Below, one piece after another: positions 33,074 through 39,598 of a stretch of DNA of 64,000 nucleotides. The stretch is taken from the NCBI GenBank assembly GCA_910576865.1, contig CAJTKE010000004.1, positions 62,001 through 126,000 on the forward strand, read 5' to 3'. Source of the stretch: an uncultured Oscillibacter sp. (GTDB lineage: Bacteria; Bacillota; Clostridia; Oscillospirales; Oscillospiraceae). The position numbers were made by a program, and so were the translations under genes. The notes beneath the pieces are model-generated. The model was not told the origin of the DNA. It made no database searches and saw nothing but the letters and a program-made list of their open reading frames with translations. Positions within the stretch are counted from its first letter, which is position 1, and every line of letters begins with the position of its first letter.

Positions 33074-33204
33074 GGCGGGACTCCTGTCAATGCCCCCTGG
33101 GGGGGCGGGGGTTTTGGTGGTTGATGCAAGGCCTGTCCCTCCTCGCTGCCGCTGACTTGGCGGTTGGAGAGGCCGGCGGCCCTGCTGGTGTTTTTCTTTC
33201 GGGC

Positions 33205-33232
33205 TTGACAAGACCGCCTCGTTTGGTATAAT
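33205..33232 (+). promoter_or_regulatory. Consensus promoter of a candidate antisense RNA
   Basis: TTGACA (33205-33210), 16-bp spacer, TATAAT (33227-33232) on the plus strand. No gene with an RBS follows it; the RNA would run into the 3' end of the small hydrophobic-peptide gene. Confidence 0.8.
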
Positions 33233-33238
33233 GAATAT

Positions 33239-33330
33239 GAAAGGGCGCCGTTACTTGGCGGTCAGCCCTTGATTGCTCAACCTTTTACAGTTGACCGTTC
33301 GGGGACCAGCCGGACGGTCAACACGCTTTT
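33239..33330 (+). ncRNA. Candidate antisense (antitoxin) RNA, about 90 nt
   Basis: Predicted start about 33239 and end after the hairpin at 33290-33322 followed by CTTTTA. The 5' part (33241-33270) can fold into a hairpin closed by AAGGGC/GCCCTT. It overlaps the last codons and 3' region of the convergent 28-residue peptide mRNA. Not verified by expression data. Confidence 0.5.
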
Positions 33331-33331
33331 A
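33290..33331. terminator. Hairpin shared by convergent toxin-like mRNA and antisense RNA
   Basis: 13-bp arms 33290-33302 and 33310-33322 (one G-U wobble on the plus-strand RNA), loop of seven, followed on the plus strand by ACGCTTTTA. The peptide stop codon lies inside the stem. On the minus strand there is no T-run, so that transcript may end at the second hairpin at 33241-33270. Confidence 0.65.
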
Positions 33332-33404
33332 TGGTGAGGAAGTGTATCGTCACTGCCGCGATTGCGATGAAACGCAGCACAACGAAAACCCATCTTTTCC
33401 ACAT
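33318..33404 (-). CDS. Small hydrophobic peptide, candidate type I toxin (28 residues)
   Basis: Starts MWKRWVFVVLRFIAIAAV and ends TIKAC: a basic, Trp-containing N-terminus, one membrane-spanning stretch (about residues 5-24) and a basic tail, the profile of Fst/TxpA/BsrG-type membrane toxins, though I recognise no sequence family. GGAGG is 8 nt before the ATG. The mRNA would begin about 33607, with a leader of some 200 nt full of inverted repeats, and its 3' end is covered by an oppositely transcribed short RNA. Because it is so short, being real rests on promoter, RBS, architecture and hydrophobicity together. Confidence 0.6.
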   Translation of the reverse strand: MWKRWVFVVLRFIAIAAVTIHFLTIKAC

Positions 33405-33445
33405 CAGCGTCACCTCCCTTCGATTCAATCTCCGGGAAATGAACC

Positions 33446-33564
33446 ACCCCCCCTTCGTCGTCGCCGCAAAGTCCGCTTTGGGCGGAACGCCCTGCCGGGC
33501 ATTCCTTCCACCGCTCCCTTGCGCCTCCTCTCCCCACAAAAGCCGCGGCTTTTGCGGGGACCCC
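33446..33564 (-). repeat. GC-rich structured repeat, copy A
   Basis: Read on the minus strand: GGGGTCCCCGC hairpin (arms within 33532-33559), GTGGGGAGAGGA, GGGAGCGG, a second GC hairpin (GCCCGGCAGGGC), ending CGACGAC and a run of seven G. The same order occurs at 34198-34310 and 57419-57533. It forms much of the long leader of the small hydrophobic-peptide gene. Confidence 0.65.
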
Positions 33565-33613
33565 AGAGAGATGGGCTGACCGCCTGTTATGTAACAGCGT
33601 CCTTCCAGTACCT

Positions 33614-33642
33614 ATGATACCAGACCAGCCGTTTTATGTCAA
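33614..33642 (-). promoter_or_regulatory. Promoter of the small hydrophobic-peptide gene
   Basis: Minus strand TTGACA (33637-33642), 17-bp spacer, TATCAT (33614-33619). Transcription would start near 33607, about 200 nt before the start codon. Confidence 0.75.
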
Positions 33643-33711
33643 TTGAATCGCCTTGCGGAGGAGGGGGGGTGTCCCCTCCTGTTTCTTTTGCCCTTCCATA
33701 CGCGGCCGCGC

Positions 33712-33930
33712 TTATCCCCGGTGGGCATACCGGTTCTCCGTCCGGCCCATGAGCCAGTCCACGGAGACGTCGTAATAGTCGGCGATGCGGAGCAGCTTTT
33801 CATATCTTGGGAAGGTGCCCAACTCCATATCCTGATAGCCTCGCATGGAAATACCTATTTCCGCCGCGACGGCGGGCTGGGACATATGCACTTCCTTCCT
33901 CAACATTTTAATCTTTTCAAAATAATCCAT
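33712..33930 (-). CDS. Small XRE-family HTH regulator
   Basis: 72 residues. DYFEKIKMLRKEVHMSQPAV and AAEIGISMRGYQDMELG form the HTH (about residues 4-45), ending YYDVSVDWLMGRTE, the usual tail of phage-type/Xre repressors. ATG at 33930 has GGGGGA upstream. It diverges from a 62-residue gene whose promoter contains a palindrome, so the two probably form a small regulatory pair. Confidence 0.85.
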   Translation of the reverse strand: MDYFEKIKMLRKEVHMSQPAVAAEIGISMRGYQDMELGTFPRYEKLLRIADYYDVSVDWLMGRTENRYAHRG

Positions 33931-33939
33931 AGCTCCCCC

Positions 33940-33969
33940 TTGACATAGCACAAGTACATGTGGTATTAT
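33940..33969 (+). promoter_or_regulatory. Promoter of the 62-residue gene with embedded palindrome
   Basis: TTGACA (33940-33945), 18-bp spacer, TATTAT (33964-33969). Inside the spacer CACAAGTACATGTG (33949-33962) is a near-perfect 14-bp palindrome centred on GTAC, a likely operator for the divergent XRE protein. Confidence 0.68.
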
Positions 33970-34007
33970 GAATCATACAAAAACATGAATGAAACGAGGC
34001 GTTCGTT

Positions 34008-34196
34008 GTGACCGAGATCCCCCAAATTGTCGAGGACCTGTACAACCAGCTGGTCATGATTCCCGACGAGAAGGACTGGCCGGAGTACCTGGGCGGCAAT
34101 CCCGCCGTTGCGAATAAACTGTATTCCTTTTATTATGGCCTCCGGGCGGGCTACCAGCTGGCGGACGCCCTGAGGGAGGCGCCCTTCATCCCATAA
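34008..34196 (+). CDS. Hypothetical 62-residue protein divergent from XRE regulator
   Basis: GTG start at 34008 with GAGG about 8 nt upstream. The sequence MTEIPQIVEDLYNQLVMIPD begins an all-helical, acidic small protein with an aromatic middle (KLYSFYYGLRAGYQ). No signal, membrane segment or family recognised. Its promoter overlaps a palindrome probably bound by the neighbouring XRE protein, so it may be a regulatory partner or target. It is followed directly by a copy of the GC-rich repeat. Confidence 0.65.
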   Translation: MTEIPQIVEDLYNQLVMIPDEKDWPEYLGGNPAVANKLYSFYYGLRAGYQLADALREAPFIP

Positions 34197-34197
34197 A

Positions 34198-34310
34198 GGG
34201 GGTCCCCGCCGCAAACCAGCGCAGCGTTTGCGGTGGGGAGAGGAAGAACAAACGGAGCGGCTTGAAGCCTGCCCGCAGGGCGGGATTCATGGAGCGGAGT
34301 TTGTTCTGAC
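34198..34310 (+). repeat. GC-rich structured repeat, copy B
   Basis: Begins GGGTCCCCGCCGCAAAC, closes its first hairpin with GTTTGCGGTGGGGAGAGGA, continues with GAACAAACGGAGCGG, a second hairpin around GCCTGCCCGCAGGGC, and ends GGAGCGGAGTTTGTTC, which pairs with the earlier GAACAAAC. Related to copies at 33446-33564 and 57419-57533. Confidence 0.65.
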
Positions 34311-35159
34311 GAGAGTGAGCAGGGCCACCTCCGGGCGGTTGAACAGGCGGAAGCTGGGCCCCGTGTTCCCCAGGCCCCGGGTGACGAACAGCGTGGAGCC
34401 GTTCTCCTCATAGAGCCCCGCTGTGTAGGAGGGGAAGAAGGTCCGGTCCGTGGACACCAGCCCGTCGGTGAAGGGCAGGCGGATGACCCCGCCGTGGCCG
34501 TGGCCGGAGATCACCAGATCCGCCCCCAGCAGGCTGTAGCGGTCCGGAAAATAATTGTTTCGATGGGCCAGCAGCATCCAGAAAGCGTCCTCCCCATAAG
34601 CGGCCCGGACCTCCTCCGCCAGGGACTCCGGGGACTTCTGATCCGCGTAGCCGTTGGGGTCGTCGATGCCCGCCAGGACAAGCGTGTCCCCGTTCCGCTC
34701 CAGGGTGACGAACGCGTTGGACAGCACCGTCACCCCCCGGGCCTCCAGGACCTCCTTCAATTCCGGCACGTCCCCGATGGCCCACTCGTGGTTCCCGGTG
34801 ACGTAGTACGTGGGGGCGATGGCCGCGAGGCCCGCCGCCGTCTCCCCGGCGTAGCCCTCCGGGATGTCCCGGAAGGCGTCCAGCAGGTCCCCCACCAGGA
34901 AGATATACTCCGGCTCCCGGGCCCGAACGGCCTCCAGGAGCGTTTCGTTTTTCTCTCCGAAATACGTGGAGTGCAGGTCCCCCAGCACCACGATCCGGCA
35001 CCCGTCGAAGCCCGGGGGCAGGTCCCGGAGGGCGGGGGAGAAGGATGTGATCTGCAAGGCCGTGTTGCCCCACCAGACGTAGAGCCCCGCCAGGACCGCC
35101 AGGGCCAGACAGAACAGCAGCCTCCGCCCCCGGCGGCGGGGTTTGGAACGCCTCTCCAT
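34287..35159 (-). CDS. Membrane-anchored metallophosphoesterase (YkuE/YaeI-like)
   Basis: 290 residues. A basic N-terminus (MERRSKPRRRGRR) and one membrane helix (about 14-33) put the catalytic domain outside. Calcineurin-type metal motifs are in order: GDLHSTYFGE, VGDLLD, GNHEW, LLAHRNNYF and GHGHGG. YkuE-type enzymes are Tat- or Sec-exported and linked to cell wall or phospholipid headgroup turnover. ATG 35159 is 5 nt after GGAGG; a GTG two codons earlier falls in the RBS. The last seven residues (about RTNSAP) are encoded by the end of repeat copy B. Confidence 0.9.
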   Translation of the reverse strand: MERRSKPRRRGRRLLFCLALAVLAGLYVWWGNTALQITSFSPALRDLPPGFDGCRIVVLGDLHSTYFGEKNETLLEAVRAREPEYIFLVGDLLDAFRDIPEGYAGETAAGLAAIAPTYYVTGNHEWAIGDVPELKEVLEARGVTVLSNAFVTLERNGDTLVLAGIDDPNGYADQKSPESLAEEVRAAYGEDAFWMLLAHRNNYFPDRYSLLGADLVISGHGHGGVIRLPFTDGLVSTDRTFFPSYTAGLYEENGSTLFVTRGLGNTGPSFRLFNRPEVALLTLVRTNSAP

Positions 35160-35204
35160 AGACACCTCCGGGCCGTCAAGCGGCGATGATTCCTTGATTT
35201 TTCA

Positions 35205-35210
35205 AGTATA
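35205..35210 (-). promoter_or_regulatory. Extended -10 promoter candidate for the metallophosphoesterase
   Basis: TATACT preceded by TGC (extended -10) on the minus strand; no convincing -35 hexamer at the usual distance. Confidence 0.45.
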
Positions 35211-35371
35211 GCACAGGATGTCTTTCCCTGGCGAGAGGAAAATTAGACAAAGAACGGCGAAAGGATACAGAAAACTTCGTGCGTCCCGCCGCGGAAAGGG
35301 CGGCCTTAGGGCGCAGTGACGAAACCTGTCGACGGAAAAGTTAAAAATTTATGAAATACAGAAAATTCCAC

Positions 35372-35400
35372 TTGCATTATGTCAACGAATGTGGTATTCT
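35372..35400 (+). promoter_or_regulatory. Promoter of the 27-residue peptide gene
   Basis: TTGCAT (35372-35377), 17-bp spacer, TATTCT (35395-35400) in AT-rich sequence. Confidence 0.72.
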
Positions 35401-35435
35401 TTCTTACAGAAATTTCAAGAGAGGAGATTACAGAC

Positions 35436-35519
35436 ATGAGAATTTGCAAGCAAGCGCTGCCTGACGATTTGGACGACATGATCTTTCTGGATGAGCCTTG
35501 GACTCACAGCGACCGCTGA
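35436..35519 (+). CDS. Stand-alone 27-residue peptide of unknown function
   Basis: Starts MRICKQALPDDLDDMI, ends WTHSDR. GAGGAGA lies 8-9 nt before the ATG, a promoter sits 36 bp upstream of the ATG, and a near-perfect terminator begins 10 bp after the stop, so this is a complete miniature transcription unit of about 150 nt. The peptide is acidic in the middle (DDLDD), with one Cys and one Trp, and has no membrane segment. It might be a signalling or modified peptide, a regulatory leader, or the coding part of a dual-function sRNA. I recognise no family and no modification enzyme is near. Confidence 0.6.
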   Translation: MRICKQALPDDLDDMIFLDEPWTHSDR

Positions 35520-35529
35520 AACCCGGAAG

Positions 35530-35559
35530 CCACGCCGTCGGCGTGGATTTTTCTTTTTT
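35530..35559 (+). terminator. Strong intrinsic terminator of the 27-residue peptide gene
   Basis: CCACGCC GTC GGCGTGG followed by ATTTTTCTTTTTT. Confidence 0.92.
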
Positions 35560-35618
35560 CGCGGATCGGGCGCCCGCGCCCGTTGACGATAAGGACCCGG
35601 ACAACAGGCAAACACAAA

Positions 35619-35646
35619 GCCCGCCCCATGATATGGGGCGGGCGTT
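35619..35646. terminator. Second hairpin, probable terminator
   Basis: GCCCGCCCCAT GAT ATGGGGCGGGC, an 11-bp perfect stem flanked by AAA and GTTT. It has no obvious upstream gene of its own and may act as a backup terminator. Confidence 0.6.
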
Positions 35647-35734
35647 TCCATTGGCTACCAGATGATGTGGAAGACGCCGAAAAACCCGGCGAAAAATCGT
35701 GGATTTTATGGAAGATTTTCGTGGCTTTTTGACG

Positions 35735-35762
35735 GCGGATATGATACATTTAAAATAGAGAA
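35735..35762 (+). promoter_or_regulatory. Promoter candidate for the IseA-like lipoprotein
   Basis: TTGACG, 16-bp spacer, TAAAAT within TTTTTGACGGCGGATATGAT and the following ATTTAAAATAG; about 70 bp before the ATG. Limits are approximate. Confidence 0.5.
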
Positions 35763-35831
35763 CGGCCCCCCGGGGCGGACGGTCCGCCTCCCGGGCGCCG
35801 ATGAAGTCAGAAAGGAAAGGGGGGCGGCGCC

Positions 35832-36449
35832 ATGCGCGGGATTCTGGCCGTGATGTTGTCTCTGCTGCTGCTTTCCGGCTGCGCCGCGCCCTCGGGAGAG
35901 GCCTCCTCCCGGCCCGCCGCCGCCCCGGCGGCGCAGGCGGAGAACATGAGCACCTCCATGGTGGAGTCCTCCGCCCGGCCCCTGCCGGAGGCGGAGATTC
36001 TGGCCGCTTACGAGCTGGCCCAGCGGGTCTACGGCTGGTTTGATCTGGCCCCGCTGCCCCTGTCCGGGGAGTCCGTCGTTCTGGACGGCACGGTGTATTA
36101 CCGGGTGAACGTGTGCGGAATCGAGGATCTGGAGGACCTGCGGGCCTATCTGCGGGGCGTGTTCTCCCAGGAGCTGACGGACCGGCTTCTGGACGGGGGC
36201 GGGCGGATCCGCTACCGGAGCGTCCAGGGCATCCTTTACGCCTCCGGCGAGGGCCGGGAGCCGGACGCCGGCAAGGGCCGGGCCCTGGTGGAGGCGGAGC
36301 GGCTGGCGGAGGACCTCTACTCCGTCAACGTGATGGTGGAGCTGCTGGCGGAGGACGGGGGGACCGTGGTGGGCCTGGAGAGCTGGTCCTTCCCCTATGC
36401 CTTTGTGGAGGACCGCTGGGTCTTCACGGACTTCCGGCTGACAGCGTGA
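35832..36449 (+). CDS. IseA/YoeB-like lipoprotein (putative DL-endopeptidase inhibitor)
   Basis: 205 residues. Lipoprotein signal ends LLLSGC (Cys17), then an Ala/Ser/Pro-rich linker (about 18-50). The globular part has AYELAQRVYGWFDLAPLPL and a late FPYAFVEDRWVFTDFRL, resembling IseA, which in Bacillus blocks cell-wall DL-endopeptidases such as LytE and CwlO. Similarity is by pattern only, so call it IseA-like. GGAAAGG is upstream of the ATG. Monocistronic with promoter and terminator. Confidence 0.72.
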   Translation: MRGILAVMLSLLLLSGCAAPSGEASSRPAAAPAAQAENMSTSMVESSARPLPEAEILAAYELAQRVYGWFDLAPLPLSGESVVLDGTVYYRVNVCGIEDLEDLRAYLRGVFSQELTDRLLDGGGRIRYRSVQGILYASGEGREPDAGKGRALVEAERLAEDLYSVNVMVELLAEDGGTVVGLESWSFPYAFVEDRWVFTDFRLTA

Positions 36450-36460
36450 CGGGTGATATG

Positions 36461-36493
36461 GCCCCTGGACGAACTCCGTCCGGGGGCTTTTTT
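36461..36493 (+). terminator. Intrinsic terminator of the IseA-like gene
   Basis: Stem 36461-36471 with 36477-36487 (11 bp, one wobble), loop of five, then TTTTTT. Confidence 0.9.
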
Positions 36494-36598
36494 CGCAAAT
36501 TTTTCCGGAACCTCATGCAATGTGCCTAGATTTACCATAGTATTTTTGTTTAATTGTAAGAAATACAACGTTTGCGTAAGAAAAATGGCGACTATCTA

Positions 36599-36626
36599 TT
36601 GCAAAAAAGTTTTAAAGTGCTAAAAT
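36599..36626 (+). promoter_or_regulatory. Promoter of hppA
   Basis: TTGCAA (36599-36604), 16-bp spacer, TAAAAT (36621-36626). The surrounding 180 bp (36495-36670) is the most AT-rich stretch of the region and holds no other gene. Confidence 0.65.
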
Positions 36627-36674
36627 ATAGCATACAACCCAGTAAAACAACGCGAAAAGGGAGGAGAGAAATCC

Positions 36675-38795
36675 ATGGAAAACCTGTTCTGGATCGGATT
36701 TATCGGGGCGCTGGTTGCTGGACTTTTTGCAGTAATTCAGGCCAAAAAGGTGCTTTCTTACTCAGAAGGAAGCGAAAAAATGCGTAAAATCGCGGCCAAT
36801 ATCCGCGCTGGCGCAAACGCTTACTTAAAACAGCAGTACACCACGGTGTTCAAGGTCTTCGTGGTGGTCTTTGTCATTCTGCTGGTCATCGCTTTCGCCA
36901 CCGGCGGGAAGATGCTCTCGAAGTTCACCCCCTTCGCCTTTGTCACCGGCGGCATCTTCTCCATGCTGGCGGGCTTCATCGGCATGAAGATCGCCACCAA
37001 CTCCAACGCCCGCACCGCCCAGGCGGCCTCCGAGAGCCTGAACAAGGGCCTGCGGGTGGCCTTCTCCTCCGGCTCCGTCATGGGCTTCACCGTGGTGGGC
37101 CTGGGCATGCTGGACATCACCATGTGGTTCTTCCTGCTGCGGTACGCCTTCGGCGTCAACGATCCCATCGCCCTGGGCAACATCATGGTCATGAACGGTA
37201 TGGGCGCCTCCTTCATGGCGCTGTTCGCCCGGGTGGGCGGCGGCATCTACACCAAGGCCGCCGACGTGGGCGCGGACCTCGTTGGTAAAGTCGAGGCCGG
37301 CATCCCCGAGGACGACCCCCGGAACCCCGCTACCATCGCCGACAACGTGGGCGACAACGTGGGCGACGTGGCCGGCATGGGCGCGGACCTGTACGAGTCC
37401 TACGTGGGCTCCATCCTGGCCACCTTCGCCCTGGGCGCCGTGGGCGGCTACGGCTGGAACGGCATGCTGCTCCCCGTGGCCCTGGCGGTCTGCGGAATCG
37501 TGTGCTCCATCCTGGGCTCCTTCCTGGTGAAGACCCGGGAGGACGCCACCCAGGAGTCCCTGCTGAAGAGCCTGCGCACCGGCACCTATACCGCCGCCAT
37601 CCTGGCCGCGGTGCTGGCGGCTCCCCTGACCTACGTCATCCTGGGCAGCTGGGGCGTGTACATCGCCATCCTCTGCGGTCTGATCGGCGGCTGCGCCATC
37701 GGCTACTTCACCGAGTATTACACCTCCGACACCTACAAGCCCACCCAGGAGCTGGCGGCGGCCTCTGAGACCGGCTCCGCCACCATCATCATCGGCGGCA
37801 TCTCCCTGGGGCTGAAGTCCACCATGACCTCCATCCTCATCGTGGCCGTGGCCGTGCTGGTGAGCTATTTCGCCGCCGGCGGCACCGTCCAGATCGTGGA
37901 CGGCGCGGGCCACTTCACCGCCGCCTTCAACCAGGGCCTCTACGGCATCGGCATCGCCGGCGTGGGCATGCTCTCCACTCTGGGCATCACTCTGGCGACG
38001 GACGCCTACGGCCCCGTGGCCGACAACGCCGGCGGCATCGCCGAGATGAGCGGCCTGCCCGAGACCGTCCGCCAGCGGACCGACGCCCTGGACTCCCTGG
38101 GCAACACCACCGCCGCCACCGGCAAGGGCTTCGCCATCGGCTCCGCCTCCCTCACCGCCCTGGCCCTGCTGGTCAGCTATGTCAACATCGTCCAGGACAA
38201 CACCGACGAGATTCTGAACTTCACCCTGACCAGTCCCACGGTGCTGGTGGGCCTCTTCATCGGGGCCATGCTGACCTTCGTCTTCACCGCCGAGACCATG
38301 AGCGCCGTGCAGAAGGCGGCCCAGTCCATCGTGGTGGAGGTCCGCCGCCAGTTCAAGGAGATCCCCGGCATCATGGAGTACAAGGCCGACCCGGACTACG
38401 CCTCCTGCGTCGGGCTCTGCACCAAGGGCGCCCTTCACGAGATGGTGGTCCCCGCCGTGTTGGCCATCGTGGTGCCCATCGCCACCGGATTGATCCTGGG
38501 GCCCACGGGCGTTGTGGGACTGCTGGGCGGCGTGTCCGTCTCCGGCTTCGCCATGGCCGTGTTCATGTCCAACGCCGGCGGCGCCTGGGACAACGCGAAA
38601 AAGTACATTGAGACCGGACACCACGGCGGCAAGGGCTCCGACCAGCACAAGGCGGCGGTGGTGGGCGACACCGTGGGCGACCCCTTCAAAGACACCTCCG
38701 GCCCGTCCCTGAACATCCTCATCAAGCTGTGTTCCACCGTGTCCATCGTGTTCTCCGGCCTGATTCTGGCCTTCAACCTGATGAAGTTCCTGTAA
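36675..38795 (+). CDS. hppA: Membrane-bound ion-pumping pyrophosphatase
   Basis: 706 residues with about 16 membrane helices. Pyrophosphate-binding loop: GGGIYTKAADVGADLVGKVE followed by the acidic DDPRNPATIADNVGDNVGD. A second acidic motif, PVADNAGGIAEM, and a third, GGAWDNAKK, complete the active site. The dimer-side motif reads GNTTAATGKG: Ala at the position where K-independent pumps have Lys, so a K-dependent enzyme (known rule). Such clostridial enzymes often pump Na, sometimes H; sequence alone does not settle this. It recycles PPi from biosynthesis into ion-motive force. AGGGAGGAG precedes the ATG. Confidence 0.97.
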   Translation: MENLFWIGFIGALVAGLFAVIQAKKVLSYSEGSEKMRKIAANIRAGANAYLKQQYTTVFKVFVVVFVILLVIAFATGGKMLSKFTPFAFVTGGIFSMLAGFIGMKIATNSNARTAQAASESLNKGLRVAFSSGSVMGFTVVGLGMLDITMWFFLLRYAFGVNDPIALGNIMVMNGMGASFMALFARVGGGIYTKAADVGADLVGKVEAGIPEDDPRNPATIADNVGDNVGDVAGMGADLYESYVGSILATFALGAVGGYGWNGMLLPVALAVCGIVCSILGSFLVKTREDATQESLLKSLRTGTYTAAILAAVLAAPLTYVILGSWGVYIAILCGLIGGCAIGYFTEYYTSDTYKPTQELAAASETGSATIIIGGISLGLKSTMTSILIVAVAVLVSYFAAGGTVQIVDGAGHFTAAFNQGLYGIGIAGVGMLSTLGITLATDAYGPVADNAGGIAEMSGLPETVRQRTDALDSLGNTTAATGKGFAIGSASLTALALLVSYVNIVQDNTDEILNFTLTSPTVLVGLFIGAMLTFVFTAETMSAVQKAAQSIVVEVRRQFKEIPGIMEYKADPDYASCVGLCTKGALHEMVVPAVLAIVVPIATGLILGPTGVVGLLGGVSVSGFAMAVFMSNAGGAWDNAKKYIETGHHGGKGSDQHKAAVVGDTVGDPFKDTSGPSLNILIKLCSTVSIVFSGLILAFNLMKFL

Positions 38796-38828
38796 ACAGC
38801 TTCTTCTTTCCTTTCCAATCCTTTCCAA

Positions 38829-38869
38829 ACGGCGAAAGCCCTCCGCTTCACGCGGAGGGCTTTCGCCGT
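38829..38869. terminator. Bidirectional terminator between hppA and the SSB-like gene
   Basis: 18-bp perfect arms (38829-38846, 38852-38869), loop TTCAC; the arms include GAAAG and CTTTC blocks. Confidence 0.88.
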
Positions 38870-38872
38870 CTG

Positions 38873-39487
38873 TCAGGGGCAGTCCGCCCCGTCCTCCGGG
38901 TCCAGCAGGCGCATCATGGAGACCTCGTAGGCCGTCCGCTCCTCCGTCTCCCCGGACTCCAGAGTCTTGTGGTATGTACGGCTCTGGACCCGGCCCTCCA
39001 GGGCCAGGGGGTCCCCCACGCGGAGGCGGCTGGCCCGCACCGCCAGCTGGCCCCAGGCGATGACCGGCAGGTAGTCCGCCCGGCCGTAACGCCGGGGGAC
39101 CGCCAACATCAGATCGCAGATGCTCCGGCCCAGGGGGGTCCGGCGGAAGATGGGGGGCTTGCACAGCGTGCCGGAGAGGATGATCTGGTTCCGGGGCTCG
39201 TCCAGTCCCGGCTGGAGGTCCTGGGCGTAGACCGTCAGCACCAGACGGCTGCCCACGCCGCTGCGGTTGTTGAAGGAGCGGAGCTGTCCCCGAAGCCGGA
39301 GAAGACGCCCCTCCGCCGCCCGCGCCGCCAGGGCCCCGGTCAGCAGCACCGGCAGGATGTCCGCCTGTCCGCTGAGCCGGGGGACCTGGAGATACACGCG
39401 GTAGAATTGGGCGCCGTGGTTTTCGTGGGACCACTCCGGCTCCCCCAGGACCAGCCCCTCCAGCAGCACGTCGTTTTTCGTCGTCAT
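38873..39487 (-). CDS. Single-stranded DNA-binding-like protein with two OB folds
   Basis: 204 residues. Two SSB-type OB domains in tandem: about 6-98 (VLLEGLVLGEPEWSHENHG to VLTVYAQDL) and about 108-195 (NQIILSGTLCKPPIFRRTPL through RSICDLMLAVPRRYGRADYL). The second is the better match to canonical Ssb, with RRTPLGR and YGRADYLPVIAWG. There is no acidic DDDIPF-type C-terminal tip, so it is not the replication SSB; a helper in recombination or competence is inference. GAGAGGTGG precedes the ATG at 39487. Alone on the minus strand. Confidence 0.85.
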   Translation of the reverse strand: MTTKNDVLLEGLVLGEPEWSHENHGAQFYRVYLQVPRLSGQADILPVLLTGALAARAAEGRLLRLRGQLRSFNNRSGVGSRLVLTVYAQDLQPGLDEPRNQIILSGTLCKPPIFRRTPLGRSICDLMLAVPRRYGRADYLPVIAWGQLAVRASRLRVGDPLALEGRVQSRTYHKTLESGETEERTAYEVSMMRLLDPEDGADCP

Positions 39488-39546
39488 GTTGTCCACCTCT
39501 CGGTCGTGATACCGCATTGTATGAGGGGGACGGGGAGGATAGAACA

Positions 39547-39577
39547 GAAAAAAGGGGCGGACACACAGGTCCGCCCC
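39547..39577 (-). terminator. Intrinsic terminator of the DUF362 gene
   Basis: GGGGCGGAC ACACAG GTCCGCCCC (39554-39577), then TTTTTT on the minus strand. Confidence 0.9.
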
Positions 39578-39598
39578 CTACATGGAATGGCGTCTTCG

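Noticed and set aside
33237..33272. An 11-codon frame (MKGRRYLAVSP) directly after the plus-strand promoter at 33205-33232.
   Set aside because: It begins at or before the expected transcription start, has no RBS, and overlaps the first hairpin of the candidate antisense RNA.
33331..33579. An 82-codon plus-strand frame antisense to the small hydrophobic peptide.
   Set aside because: No RBS or promoter fits it. The product lacks features, and the minus-strand peptide has a far better start site.
33643..33948. A 101-codon plus-strand frame over the small XRE regulator.
   Set aside because: It is antisense to a clear helix-turn-helix gene and has no RBS.
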